The notes under the pieces: model-generated
What the model was told of the DNA's origin: nothing
Seen by the model: the letters and a program-made list of their open reading frames with translations, nothing else
Databases searched by the model: none
Translations under genes and position numbers: made by a program
Origin: Deltaproteobacteria bacterium
Lineage (GTDB): Bacteria; Myxococcota_A; Polyangia; Nannocystales; Nannocystaceae
Reading direction: 5' to 3'
Length of the DNA: 64,000 nucleotides
NCBI GenBank assembly: GCA_016709225.1
Contig: JADJEE010000001.1
Location: 186,001 to 250,000 of the forward strand
Part shown: in pieces, positions 27,901 through 35,576 of the stretch
Position numbering within the stretch: the first letter of the stretch is position 1
Layout: each line of letters starts with the position of its first letter

Positions 27901-28077
27901 ATGCTGGCTTCCAAGCTTGGTCGACCCGACGCCCCCGAGCGCAACCCCGAGCCCCGCGAGCCCGCCGCCGGGCAGAGCGCGCGCTTCCGCATCAAGCTCG
28001 ATCCGAGCGGTCGCGTCGTGCCGGAGATCACGCGCGTCGACGACGACGAGGACGCCAGCGACGACGAGCAGCGCTGA
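27901..28077 (+). CDS. Small acidic hypothetical protein
   Basis: 58 residues from ATG 27901, with the G/C third-position bias of real genes. Composition: a Pro/Glu/Arg-rich N-terminal half, a central FRIKLDPSGRVVPEI strand-like segment, and an acidic tail (DDDEDASDDE). No family recognised; it may be a small adaptor. It is 60 bases after the methyltransferase. Confidence 0.5.
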   Translation: MLASKLGRPDAPERNPEPREPAAGQSARFRIKLDPSGRVVPEITRVDDDEDASDDEQR

Positions 28078-28104
28078 CGGGTGCGGTGCCGATCGGCTCG
28101 CGCC

Positions 28105-29211
28105 TCAGCCGCCCGCGCCGTCGTCACTGGCATCGCTGGCGTCGGCGGCCTGCTTGCGAGGCCCTCGCAGCAGCCGCTCGCGCACGCGCTGGTGCTGACG
28201 GAGCTTGTACGCCGAGTGCGAGCTCTCGCCCTGCTCGTTGGCGATGGCGGTCGCACGATCCATGATCTGGAACTCCGCGAGCACGAACACCACGTTGCCG
28301 CTGCCGCGCTCTTCGCCGCCGAGCAGCGCGTCGACCCGGACCGGTAGGTCGGCGACGAAGTTGAAGACCTCGTAGCCCCGCGCGGAGAACTCGTTGGGCA
28401 CGTCCTGGGGCTGCGGGGCGACCCGGCCGGAGTCGGCCGCGTCGGCGCGGCGATCGAGCAGCGCCACGTCGAGCAGGCTGTTCACGGTCTGACCGGGCAC
28501 GACGTAGTTGAACGGCACGAAGCGCGTGAGCATCACGTGCAGCGTCGGCAACAGGTCCTCGAAGCGCTCCACCACCACGCGGAAACGCAGGCGGTCGAAC
28601 ACCCGCGCGGCGCTGGTCTCACGCTTCACCAGCAGCTTGGTCACCAGCGAGTCCGGGGTCTTGCGCGACCACGCGAACTCGACCACCGGTACTCCCGACG
28701 CGCGCAGCTCGTCGAACAGCACCATGATCGACTGCTCGACCAGCTCGTAGAGCGCGTGGTCGGGGATCGACAGCAACGTCCGCAGCTCGCGGGCGTCGAG
28801 GTGGTACATGATGTCCATGACCTTGAGCAGCACGCAGGCCTGCCGCTGCAGGCGTCCGCGGCTCGAGGCCACCAAGGGCAGCTCGATGGCGGGGGTCGAG
28901 GTCGCGATGCTCTCGTCGACGCGCAGGCCGAGATTCTCGGTCAGGTAGTAGACCGCGCGCGCGCGCAGGTCGTCGAGGCGTCGCAGGTCGTCGGGGTTGT
29001 CGACGTCGATGCTGTTGAGACGCAGCAGTCGACGGACGTCCTCGGGTCCGGTGAGGTCGAGACGGTGCCAGTCGATGACCGAGTCGCCGGTCAGCAACAG
29101 CTGCATCTCGTGCAGATCCTGTGCGCTCCACTCGAGCGCGGTCGCTCGCTCGGGTCCGAGCTCGCGTCCGGGAAGGAACGCGCTCGCGGTGGGCACACGG
29201 GTGGACGTCAT
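28105..29211 (-). CDS. Conserved myxobacterial protein with RelA/SpoT-like nucleotidyltransferase features
   Basis: 368 residues, no signal or membrane segment. The central part (about 190-260) has the pattern of a RelA/SpoT-type synthetase: a basic stretch WSRKTPDSLVTKLLVKRE, then ARVFDRLRFRVVVERFEDLLPTL, like the K...D..gvRvv motif. Similar proteins of about 370 residues are known in myxobacteria, I believe under the name TIGR04552 (from memory). A (p)ppGpp-type activity is inference. The N-terminal 180 residues are helical, and the C-terminus is Arg- and Asp-rich. Confidence 0.6.
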   Translation of the reverse strand: MTSTRVPTASAFLPGRELGPERATALEWSAQDLHEMQLLLTGDSVIDWHRLDLTGPEDVRRLLRLNSIDVDNPDDLRRLDDLRARAVYYLTENLGLRVDESIATSTPAIELPLVASSRGRLQRQACVLLKVMDIMYHLDARELRTLLSIPDHALYELVEQSIMVLFDELRASGVPVVEFAWSRKTPDSLVTKLLVKRETSAARVFDRLRFRVVVERFEDLLPTLHVMLTRFVPFNYVVPGQTVNSLLDVALLDRRADAADSGRVAPQPQDVPNEFSARGYEVFNFVADLPVRVDALLGGEERGSGNVVFVLAEFQIMDRATAIANEQGESSHSAYKLRQHQRVRERLLRGPRKQAADASDASDDGAGG

Positions 29212-29274
29212 CGCAAGGGTCGGGCCGCGGGCTCGAGGGTTCGTGCGCCCGGACGGCCTTCGTCCAGGCGAGGA

Positions 29275-29364
29275 CTATGCTCGCCGGGTGACGCGCAGCG
29301 TGGCGACGAGCAATCCGATGATGACGAGCGCGACGCTGAGGTGTCCGAGGAAGTACGCGGTCAT
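29275..29364 (-). CDS. Possible 29-residue single-pass membrane peptide
   Basis: From an ATG at 29364 the frame gives a short peptide with one hydrophobic helix (LGHLSVALVIIGLLVATL) ending in RVTRRA, a plausible inner-membrane miniprotein. The upstream extension of the open frame looks non-coding. It is upstream of, and on the same strand as, the RelA/SpoT-like gene. Low confidence because of length. Confidence 0.25.
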   Translation of the reverse strand: MTAYFLGHLSVALVIIGLLVATLRVTRRA

Positions 29365-29671
29365 GGTGGCCTGCGATGGTTCGGGGGAGGGTCCGACGGG
29401 CTGCCGGAGGTGAACGTCGGGGTCGACGTAGGCAGATGTAGGATAGTGAGAGAACCTACGGTAACGGTCGGACGCCCGCCAAATTCTGGACGCGCTGCCG
29501 GGGGTGGCCGGCGGCCCGTCGCTGCGGCTCGAGGGTTGCGGTCGCGGACGCGGGCGGCTGGGTATCACATTCCGGTGACCGAAGAAAAGCGCTTTCTCCC
29601 GTCGTCGGCGATGGCTTCAAGTGTTTGCAACAAATGATGAATTCGCCTGTCGATCGGGCCTCGTGCGGGGG

Positions 29672-29727
29672 TCGCAGGGCCACCCACCTGGTCGGATCGA
29701 AGGCCCTGCGAGGGGCGATCGCCCTTT
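29672..29727. terminator. Two adjacent hairpins, terminator-like
   Basis: TCGCAGGGCC (29672-29681) and GGCCCTGCGA (29702-29711) form a perfect 10-bp stem with a 20-base loop. Immediately after, GGGCGATCGCCC (29713-29724) is a perfect palindrome followed by TTT on the plus strand. This could end transcription on the plus strand or be a structured RNA; no family recognised. Confidence 0.35.
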
Positions 29728-29760
29728 CGCTCGGCGAGGTGGCCGTTCGGCCCACACTGC

Positions 29761-29926
29761 CTAGCAGGCCGTGGTGAAACTCCGCGACACGATAACACTG
29801 CCCTCGGACCCCTTGGCGGCGTTGCTCGGAGCTCGAGATACGCCCGGTATCCCTTCGTCCTCGCGTCTTGCCACGGGGTCCGATGACGGCGTTCTCGCGC
29901 CACGGAGTTTCACCACGGCCTGCTAG
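29761..29926. repeat. Palindromic element 2 (MITE-like), 166 bp, inverted relative to element 1
   Basis: Arms 29761-29817 and 29870-29926 match at 48 of 57 positions; the outer 24 are identical. Outer ends read CTAG. On the minus strand it carries the same core (29883-29895), loop segment (29838-29847) and GCAACGC (29819-29825) as element 1, in the same order. It ends 39 bases before the start of the gene at 29966. Confidence 0.8.
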
Positions 29927-29965
29927 CAGGCGTGGCAGCGAGGCTTCCGCTATGGTTGGCGCCAC

Positions 29966-30325
29966 ATGGCGGATGAACGCGACGGGCGGCGACCCCCCGA
30001 GGACGATCGCAAGACCCGGCTCGGCCGGCTCGGCGAGCAGCTCACCGGGCTGCTCGACCCCGAGTCCGCGCTGCGCAAGGGCCAGGACCTCGTCAGTGGT
30101 GTCACCCAGGCCACCAAGGAGGAACTCATGCGCATCGTCTCGGCGGAGATGCGCAGCGTCCTCGACAAGATGGACGCGGTCGATCTGTTGCAGCAGGTGA
30201 TCGCGGGGCTGGTGGTCGACGTGCACATGCAGGTCCGCTTCTCGCGGGCCTCCGATGGCGTCGCCCAGCCACGGATCACGAAGCAGGAGACGCAGATCCG
30301 GACCCGCGAGGAGACGGAGGAGTAG
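29966..30325 (+). CDS. Small helical hypothetical protein
   Basis: 119 residues, highly charged and predicted mostly helical: DPESALRKGQDLVSGVTQATKEELMRIVSAEMRSVLDKMDAVDLLQQVIAGLVVDV in outline, then a polar tail rich in Arg, Gln, Thr and Glu. The amphipathic pattern is reminiscent of granule-associated or coiled-coil scaffold proteins. No family recognised. Its 3' end overlaps the convergent gene at 30276 by 50 bases. Confidence 0.6.
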   Translation: MADERDGRRPPEDDRKTRLGRLGEQLTGLLDPESALRKGQDLVSGVTQATKEELMRIVSAEMRSVLDKMDAVDLLQQVIAGLVVDVHMQVRFSRASDGVAQPRITKQETQIRTREETEE

Positions 30326-30536
30326 GTCCGGTCTCGACCGGCGGCGGGTCGACCGGCGGCGGGTCCACCTTGTCGGGCTCGACCGGCAACCCCTCCTGCA
30401 GATCGCGCTCGGCCTCCGCGGCCTGGGCCTTCTTCGAGCCGCCCTTGCCGAACTTGTCGATGGCCCAGCGGGCGAGCTCGGTGCCGACCTTGTAGCCGAA
30501 CCCGGTGATGATGGCGCGCAGCAGCAGCGTGGGCAT
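30276..30536 (-). CDS. Small hypothetical protein with Pro-rich tail
   Basis: 86 residues. The N-terminal ~30 (LLLRAIITGFGYKVGTELARWAIDKFGKGG) form one amphipathic or membrane-associated helix. A charged segment and a Pro/Val-rich tail containing a tandem DPPPV repeat follow. No family recognised. The tail region is shared in antisense with the end of the gene at 29966, so only one of the two tails may be real. Confidence 0.45.
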   Translation of the reverse strand: MPTLLLRAIITGFGYKVGTELARWAIDKFGKGGSKKAQAAEAERDLQEGLPVEPDKVDPPPVDPPPVETGPTPPSPRGSGSASPAS

Positions 30537-30892
30537 GCGTGGTCTTCGTCCGGTTCTTCGTCAGGGGACGGCGCCGCGGCAGGGATGCCCCGTCACGGGC
30601 ACCCGCGGCGACGGGCCGCCAGCCCCAAGGATGACACAGCCGATTTCTTGGTCCATGGCTGCAAACCTGTCAGGCTGTGCGCGCGACCAGTGTCGCCAAA
30701 CCGCGCGAGCCCGATCGGCGCGCGCGGCTTGACCACGAACCTGGCTTGCGGTACACACGTTCAGTGCGAGCGCAGCGGGCGCCCAGCCCCTCGCATGTAC
30801 AGTACGGAACTTCCGACGCCCTCGCCCGACGGGCAGGCGTCGAGGCCGCCCATCGACCCACCGACCCGCATTCTCGCGAAGGAGATCGCCAC
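30537..30892. other. 356-base intergenic region upstream of lexA
   Basis: No gene seen. The right half holds the lexA promoter and candidate LexA box (listed separately) and a ribosome-binding site AAGGAG at 30879-30884. The left half (30537-30720) shows no feature I can support. Confidence 0.55.
30729..30765 (+). promoter_or_regulatory. Candidate lexA promoter with overlapping LexA (SOS) box
   Basis: TTGACC (30729-30734), a 17-base spacer and TACACA (30752-30757) make a sigma70-type promoter. The 17-mer at 30749-30765 ends in GTTCAGT. It fits 14 of 17 positions of the Myxococcus xanthus LexA-box consensus CTRHAMRYBYGTTCAGS (recalled from the literature). The box covers the -10 region, the expected place for autorepression. 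Confidence 0.55.
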
Positions 30893-31522
30893 GTGCGACC
30901 CGACTTGACCGACCGGCAGCGACAGGCCCTCGAGTACATCACCGACTGCCTCTCCGCGCGCGGCTACCCGCCGACGCTGCGCGAGATCGGCGAGCACATG
31001 GGCATCCGCTCGACCAACGGCGTCAACGATCACCTCAAGGCGCTCGAGCGCAAGGGCTACCTGGTCCGCGAGGAGCTCAAGAGCCGTGCTCTGCGCCCCG
31101 TCGATCTGAAGGAGCCCCGCGAGGAGATCGAGGTCGACATCCTCGGTCGCGTCGCCGCTGGCGAGCCCATCCTCGCCGAGGAGAACGTCATCGACCGCGT
31201 GGTCGTCGACCGGCACTTCCTCGGGGCTGTGAAGGCCAAGGACGTGTTCGGCCTCGTGGTGCGCGGCGAGAGCATGATCGACGACGGCATCTTCGACGGC
31301 GACTACATCTTCGTGCGCAAGCAGAGCAGCGCGGAGCCCGGCGAGATCGTCGTCGTCGTCATCGAGGGTGAGGCGACCTGCAAGCGCTACTACCCCGAGG
31401 GTGACCGCGTGCGGCTGCAGCCGGCCAACGACGCGATGGCGCCGATCTACGTGCGCCGCTCCGACTTTCGCAGCATCGACATCCTCGGCAAGGTCGTCGG
31501 TGTGTACCGCCGGCTGCACTAG
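30893..31522 (+). CDS. lexA: LexA repressor
   Basis: 209 residues from GTG 30893, preceded by AAGGAG with 8-base spacing. Winged-helix DNA-binding domain (about 1-70; GYPPTLREIGEHMGIRSTNGVNDHLKALERKGYL). The S24 self-cleavage domain has cleavage site Ala89-Gly90 (VAAGEP), nucleophile Ser127 (RGESM) and base Lys164 (EATCKR). RecA filaments trigger cleavage and release SOS genes. Likely autoregulated through the upstream box. Confidence 0.96.
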   Translation: MRPDLTDRQRQALEYITDCLSARGYPPTLREIGEHMGIRSTNGVNDHLKALERKGYLVREELKSRALRPVDLKEPREEIEVDILGRVAAGEPILAEENVIDRVVVDRHFLGAVKAKDVFGLVVRGESMIDDGIFDGDYIFVRKQSSAEPGEIVVVVIEGEATCKRYYPEGDRVRLQPANDAMAPIYVRRSDFRSIDILGKVVGVYRRLH

Positions 31523-31633
31523 CCGCCTGGCGGTGCGCCCACTTCGGGCCACGACCGGCGTGCGTCCCCGCCCCACGCGGGCGAGGCGGCCGGCGCAGGG
31601 GTTTTGCGCCGCGCGCGCGGTACCCGAGCCGAC

Positions 31634-33820
31634 GTGATCCGCTACCCTGTCGAGGTGCGTCGGCGTCCCGCACGGCTCGTGCTGTTCGTCGCGTGCGGCC
31701 TCGTGTCGCTCGCGATCAACGCCGTGACCGTCATGGGCCTCGGCGAGCTCACCACCACCGAGGCCAGCATCGACCCGTGTCTGCTGCGCAACCTCGGCAA
31801 TGGCCTGGTCACGCGGCGGATGCCCACCGCAGCCGAGCTCGCGTGCACGCCCGAGCAGGTGACATTCATCGAGCTCGATCCGCCGCCACCGGAGCCGCCG
31901 CCCGAGCCGCCCGAGATTGCGCTCGCGCCCAAGCCCAAGCCCAAGCCCAAGCTCAAGCCCAAGCCGGAGCTCGAGTTCGACGAGCTGCCCGAGCCCGAGC
32001 CCGAGAAGGAGCCGGAGAAGGAGCCGGAGAAGGAGCCCGAGGCCGAGCCCGAGGAGCCCTCGGAGCCGATCGCGTTCGAGCTCGAGCAGCTGAAGTCGGT
32101 CGAGCAGCCCGACGAACTCGACGAGAAGGACTCGCCCGAGAACGCGGACTACCTCTCCAACATCAATCGCGACGTCGCCGAGCAGACCCGCTCGGCGATC
32201 ACCAACCTCGAGAAGGACGCGATCCAGCCCAAGGCCTCGCAGACGGAGCCGTCGCCCGAGCCGACCCCGGGGACCGCCAACGAGTCGAAGATCGCCCAGG
32301 AGGTCGAGCGCCCAGCGCAGGAGGCCAAGACCTCACCGCCCGAGCCGCCTTCGCCGGTCGAGCAGCGGCCGCAGCAAGACGACCCCCAGCCCAAGAGTCT
32401 GCTCGCGATGCGAGACCTCGAGCACCGCGATCATCAGATGGCGCAGGATGCCCACGAGGCGCTCGCCAACGAGGCGGCCGACGGCACCCTGCAGCACGAG
32501 CAGAAGCGACAATCGAGCATCGCGAAGCAGGACGCGCAGGCGAAGATCGACGCGAAGGATCCGATCTACCGCTTCAAGCCGCGACAGAAGGACCTGCTGG
32601 CGCTGTTCGGCAAGGACAAGCAGGCGCCCCAGCGCCCCGATGGCTCGCACGCGTCGAAGACCAAGGGCGTGTGGGAGGACGTGCGGGCGCACTACCAGTC
32701 GCCGCTCGAGAACATGGTGCCCGAGGTCAAGGTCGGCAATCAGACCGCCCTGCGCTCGCGCAAGCACCCGTTCGCGCGCTTCATCGCGCAGATGCACCGC
32801 ACGATCCACGACGCGTGGGCGTGGGGCTTCCTCGAGCAGCTCGATACCCGTGGCTCGAGTCATCCGCTCAACGACTACGGGCTGTGGTCGCGGGTCGAGA
32901 TCGTGATGGACCGCGCCGGCAAGATCGAGAAGGTCACCACCGTCCGCCACTCGGGCAGCCTCGCGTTCGATGCGGCGGCGCGGGAAATCGTGTGGTCGTC
33001 GGGTCCGTTCCCCGATCCGCCCAAGGAGATTCTCTCGGGCAACGGCAAGATCTACGTCCACTGGGCCTTCCACCGCGACGAGCGGGCGTGCGGCACGTTC
33101 GGCGCACAGCCATTCATCCTCGACAACACCGGCAGCGGCGATCGGCCCGATCCCGATCGCGAGATCCGGGGGGGGCGCGCCGAGTCGGAGTCCCTGGGGC
33201 GCCGGCTCTCGAAGCCCAAGGCGGGTGCAGGCCCGGAGGGTCCCGCCGCCCCGGCGCCGCATGGGCACGGTGAGGACGACGGGCACGGCCACGCCCACGG
33301 CGGCGGTGGCACGGGTGGCGGCGGTGGTACGGGTGGCGGTGGTGCCGGAGGCGGCGGCGGTGGTGGTTCGACCGTGCCGTCGACCGGCGGCGGCTCGGGC
33401 GTGCCGGGCACCCCACCGCCGGCGGCCACGCCCGATCCCGAAGATCCGTCGGCCGTCGACGCGGCGGCGAAGAAGCTCGCCAACGAATGGCTGGCGTACT
33501 TCGCCAAGGGCGACATCGATCGCGCGGTCGCGCGATCGAGCCTGCCGTTCTCGGCGGGCGACACGGTCGCCGCGCGGACGCGTGACGAGCTACGCGAGAT
33601 CCTCGCGACGATGCACGAGGAATCCAAGGGCGCAGGCAAGCCCAAGGGCGCGCAGATCCACAGCGCCGCCGACCTGCGCAAGCTCTTCGGCAGCGTGCCG
33701 GCGGGCGTGCAGGAGGGCGAGGGGCGGACCTACGCGCTCACCAAGTTCGGCAACGAGCTGGTGATCCTCGTGCTCGAGAAGAAGTTCGGCAGCTGGCGCG
33801 TGGTCGGCGTGTCCCGCTGA
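31634..33820 (+). CDS. TonB/TolA-like envelope-spanning protein with C-terminal NTF2-like domain
   Basis: 728 residues from GTG 31634. One N-terminal transmembrane helix (about 13-32) is followed by a long periplasmic spacer rich in Pro, Glu and Lys (tandem KPKPKP and PEKE repeats, about 80-165) and a helical, Gln/Glu-rich region. A TonB-C-like domain follows (about 380-490: FARFIAQMHRTIHDAW, WSRVEIVMDRAGKIEKVTTVRHSGSLAFDAAAREIV). Then a Gly/His-rich linker (about 540-610) and a C-terminal domain (about 625-728) resembling NTF2-like folds. Probably transduces proton-motive energy to an outer-membrane partner; no ExbB/ExbD genes are near. Confidence 0.75.
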   Translation: MIRYPVEVRRRPARLVLFVACGLVSLAINAVTVMGLGELTTTEASIDPCLLRNLGNGLVTRRMPTAAELACTPEQVTFIELDPPPPEPPPEPPEIALAPKPKPKPKLKPKPELEFDELPEPEPEKEPEKEPEKEPEAEPEEPSEPIAFELEQLKSVEQPDELDEKDSPENADYLSNINRDVAEQTRSAITNLEKDAIQPKASQTEPSPEPTPGTANESKIAQEVERPAQEAKTSPPEPPSPVEQRPQQDDPQPKSLLAMRDLEHRDHQMAQDAHEALANEAADGTLQHEQKRQSSIAKQDAQAKIDAKDPIYRFKPRQKDLLALFGKDKQAPQRPDGSHASKTKGVWEDVRAHYQSPLENMVPEVKVGNQTALRSRKHPFARFIAQMHRTIHDAWAWGFLEQLDTRGSSHPLNDYGLWSRVEIVMDRAGKIEKVTTVRHSGSLAFDAAAREIVWSSGPFPDPPKEILSGNGKIYVHWAFHRDERACGTFGAQPFILDNTGSGDRPDPDREIRGGRAESESLGRRLSKPKAGAGPEGPAAPAPHGHGEDDGHGHAHGGGGTGGGGGTGGGGAGGGGGGGSTVPSTGGGSGVPGTPPPAATPDPEDPSAVDAAAKKLANEWLAYFAKGDIDRAVARSSLPFSAGDTVAARTRDELREILATMHEESKGAGKPKGAQIHSAADLRKLFGSVPAGVQEGEGRTYALTKFGNELVILVLEKKFGSWRVVGVSR

Positions 33821-33833
33821 CCGCCGCGCGGCT

Positions 33834-35483
33834 TCAGCCCGCGGGCGGCTGACAAACCGAGCCGTTCTCGATCTGCGCGTTGGTGCGGTAGGTGTTGAGC
33901 AGCTGCCACGACTTGGGCTCGACCGCGGGGATGGTGCCGTCCTCGCGCACGTTGGTCACGTGGTACGCGTGCTGGTTCCAGATGCGGCGCGACTGGATCC
34001 AGCGGTCGTCGGCATCGCGGATGACCTGCACGCTGGGGGCGGTCTGGTTGCCGTCCCAGTCGTCGCTCGAGACCACGACGATCTCCGACGAGCCGTCGTT
34101 GTCGACGTCGGCGACCACCGGATACTCGACCAGCGTCCGCGAGCTGCGGGGCACCGTCAGCAGTGGCGCGCCGTTCTGGTCGAACACGAACAGGCTGGCC
34201 TCGTCGGCGTACATCGCCTCGGCATGGCCGGCGCCGAGGAAGTCGAACGCGGTGCCGGCGGCCCAACCCGAGCTGTCCTGCACGGCGGCGCTCCACTGGA
34301 TCGACAGATCGCGGTCGTACACGCTGTAGCTCGCCGCCGAGCTGACTGCGAAGTCCGAGACGCCGTCACCGTCGAAGTCGTGCACCGTCGACGGACGGAA
34401 CCACGCGCCGAGGCCGGCGTCGCCGGTGGGCTTCTGGTCCTTGTACTTCACGGTGCCGTCGTGCTCGAGCACGGTGATGCCGTCGTCGTTGTTGATGAGG
34501 ATCTCGGGATCGCTGTCGTCGTCGAGGTTGGCGATCTGCGGGTAGCCGGGTTTGATGGTGGTGTCGGCGTAGACCACCGTGCCGTCGTGGTGGTACGCGG
34601 CCTGCCCGAGCACGAGCTCGAGGTCGCCGTCGTCGTCGAGATCCGCAGCGACGGTGGCGGTGTTGCGCTGGGCGATGAACCAACCGGTCTGCGCTGGCGC
34701 CTGGAACAGCAGGGTGCCAGTCGCGTCGAGGATGAAGCCGTCGGCGTAGACCTCGGGCGAGCCATCCGCGTCGAAGTCGGCGATGCCGACCGCGCCGCCT
34801 TGGTCCTGCGGCCAGATGGCATCGGTCTGCCACAGCACGTTGCCGACGTGGTCGAACGCCACCACCGCCATCGGACCCGGCAAGGGCCCACCGATTGCGC
34901 TGACGATCTCGGCCACGCCGTCGCCGTCGAGATCGCCGAGCGCGGGCGTCACCGACGAACCCACGGTGGTCGGGAACTGCATCTGCTCGATGCCGGTGGC
35001 GCCATCGAGCAGGGTGATCTTCGCGCCCAGGCCTGAGGCGGCGGCGACGATGACCTCGGGCGTGTCGCAGAGATCGATCGCCCCGTCGCCGTTGTCGTCG
35101 GTGAGGTTGGCGACCAGCGGCGTCACGATCACCGCGCCGCCGTTCCAGCTCCACTGCACATCGGGGGTGAAGGCGTTCGCCGGCGCCTGGGTGCCGCACT
35201 CGCCGACCGCGTCCATGCCGTCGACGACCTCGCAGCTGGGCGGCGGGAACACCGGCATGAGGTCGGGCTGCAGGATGTCGAGCTTGGGTCCCGGGCCCGG
35301 ATCGCCCTCGGAGCTGTCGGCCACGCCGGTGGTGCTGCTCGACAGGCTCGCGCTGCCGGGGTTGCCCGTGCTGTCGCTCCCGCCGGTGCCGCTCGCGAAG
35401 GGGTCGTTCGAGCCGGAACCGCCGCACGACAGCGCCGTGCCGCACGCCATGGCCGCGATAATCTTGCGTCGCATTGGTTGCAT
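33834..35483 (-). CDS. FG-GAP-repeat lipoprotein
   Basis: 549 residues from ATG 35483, chosen for the GGGGGA motif upstream; ATG 35474 is possible. Lipobox ALSC, then a Gly/Ser/Thr-rich linker to about residue 60. A multi-bladed propeller follows with calcium-type loops DDNGDGAID, DLDGDGVAE, DFDADGSPE, DLDDDGDLE, DFDGDGVSD and DVDNDGSSE. The C-terminus is WNQHAYHVTNV...SWQLLNTYRTNAQ, a recurring end of such myxobacterial propellers. Surface protein of unknown function. Confidence 0.82.
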   Translation of the reverse strand: MQPMRRKIIAAMACGTALSCGGSGSNDPFASGTGGSDSTGNPGSASLSSSTTGVADSSEGDPGPGPKLDILQPDLMPVFPPPSCEVVDGMDAVGECGTQAPANAFTPDVQWSWNGGAVIVTPLVANLTDDNGDGAIDLCDTPEVIVAAASGLGAKITLLDGATGIEQMQFPTTVGSSVTPALGDLDGDGVAEIVSAIGGPLPGPMAVVAFDHVGNVLWQTDAIWPQDQGGAVGIADFDADGSPEVYADGFILDATGTLLFQAPAQTGWFIAQRNTATVAADLDDDGDLELVLGQAAYHHDGTVVYADTTIKPGYPQIANLDDDSDPEILINNDDGITVLEHDGTVKYKDQKPTGDAGLGAWFRPSTVHDFDGDGVSDFAVSSAASYSVYDRDLSIQWSAAVQDSSGWAAGTAFDFLGAGHAEAMYADEASLFVFDQNGAPLLTVPRSSRTLVEYPVVADVDNDGSSEIVVVSSDDWDGNQTAPSVQVIRDADDRWIQSRRIWNQHAYHVTNVREDGTIPAVEPKSWQLLNTYRTNAQIENGSVCQPPAG

Positions 35484-35576
35484 GTCCCCCACGAGGACAT
35501 GAGCGTGCCGCAAGCATGCACGCGACCGAAACCCGCACCGGCGTGAGCTTTCGGACTGCGCCTCGCGGGCGATCGA

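Larger units (their letters stand above)
29365..29965. other. 600-base non-coding stretch
   Basis: No credible gene on either strand. The part 29400-29640 is less GC-rich than its surroundings and may hold promoters for flanking genes, but no strong -35/-10 pair stands out. 29672-29727 holds two hairpins and 29761-29926 holds palindromic element 2, both listed separately. Confidence 0.6.

Noticed and set aside
29612..29632. Sigma-54-like promoter (TGGC ... TTGC)
   Set aside because: Spacing between the GG and GC elements is two bases too long for sigma-54.
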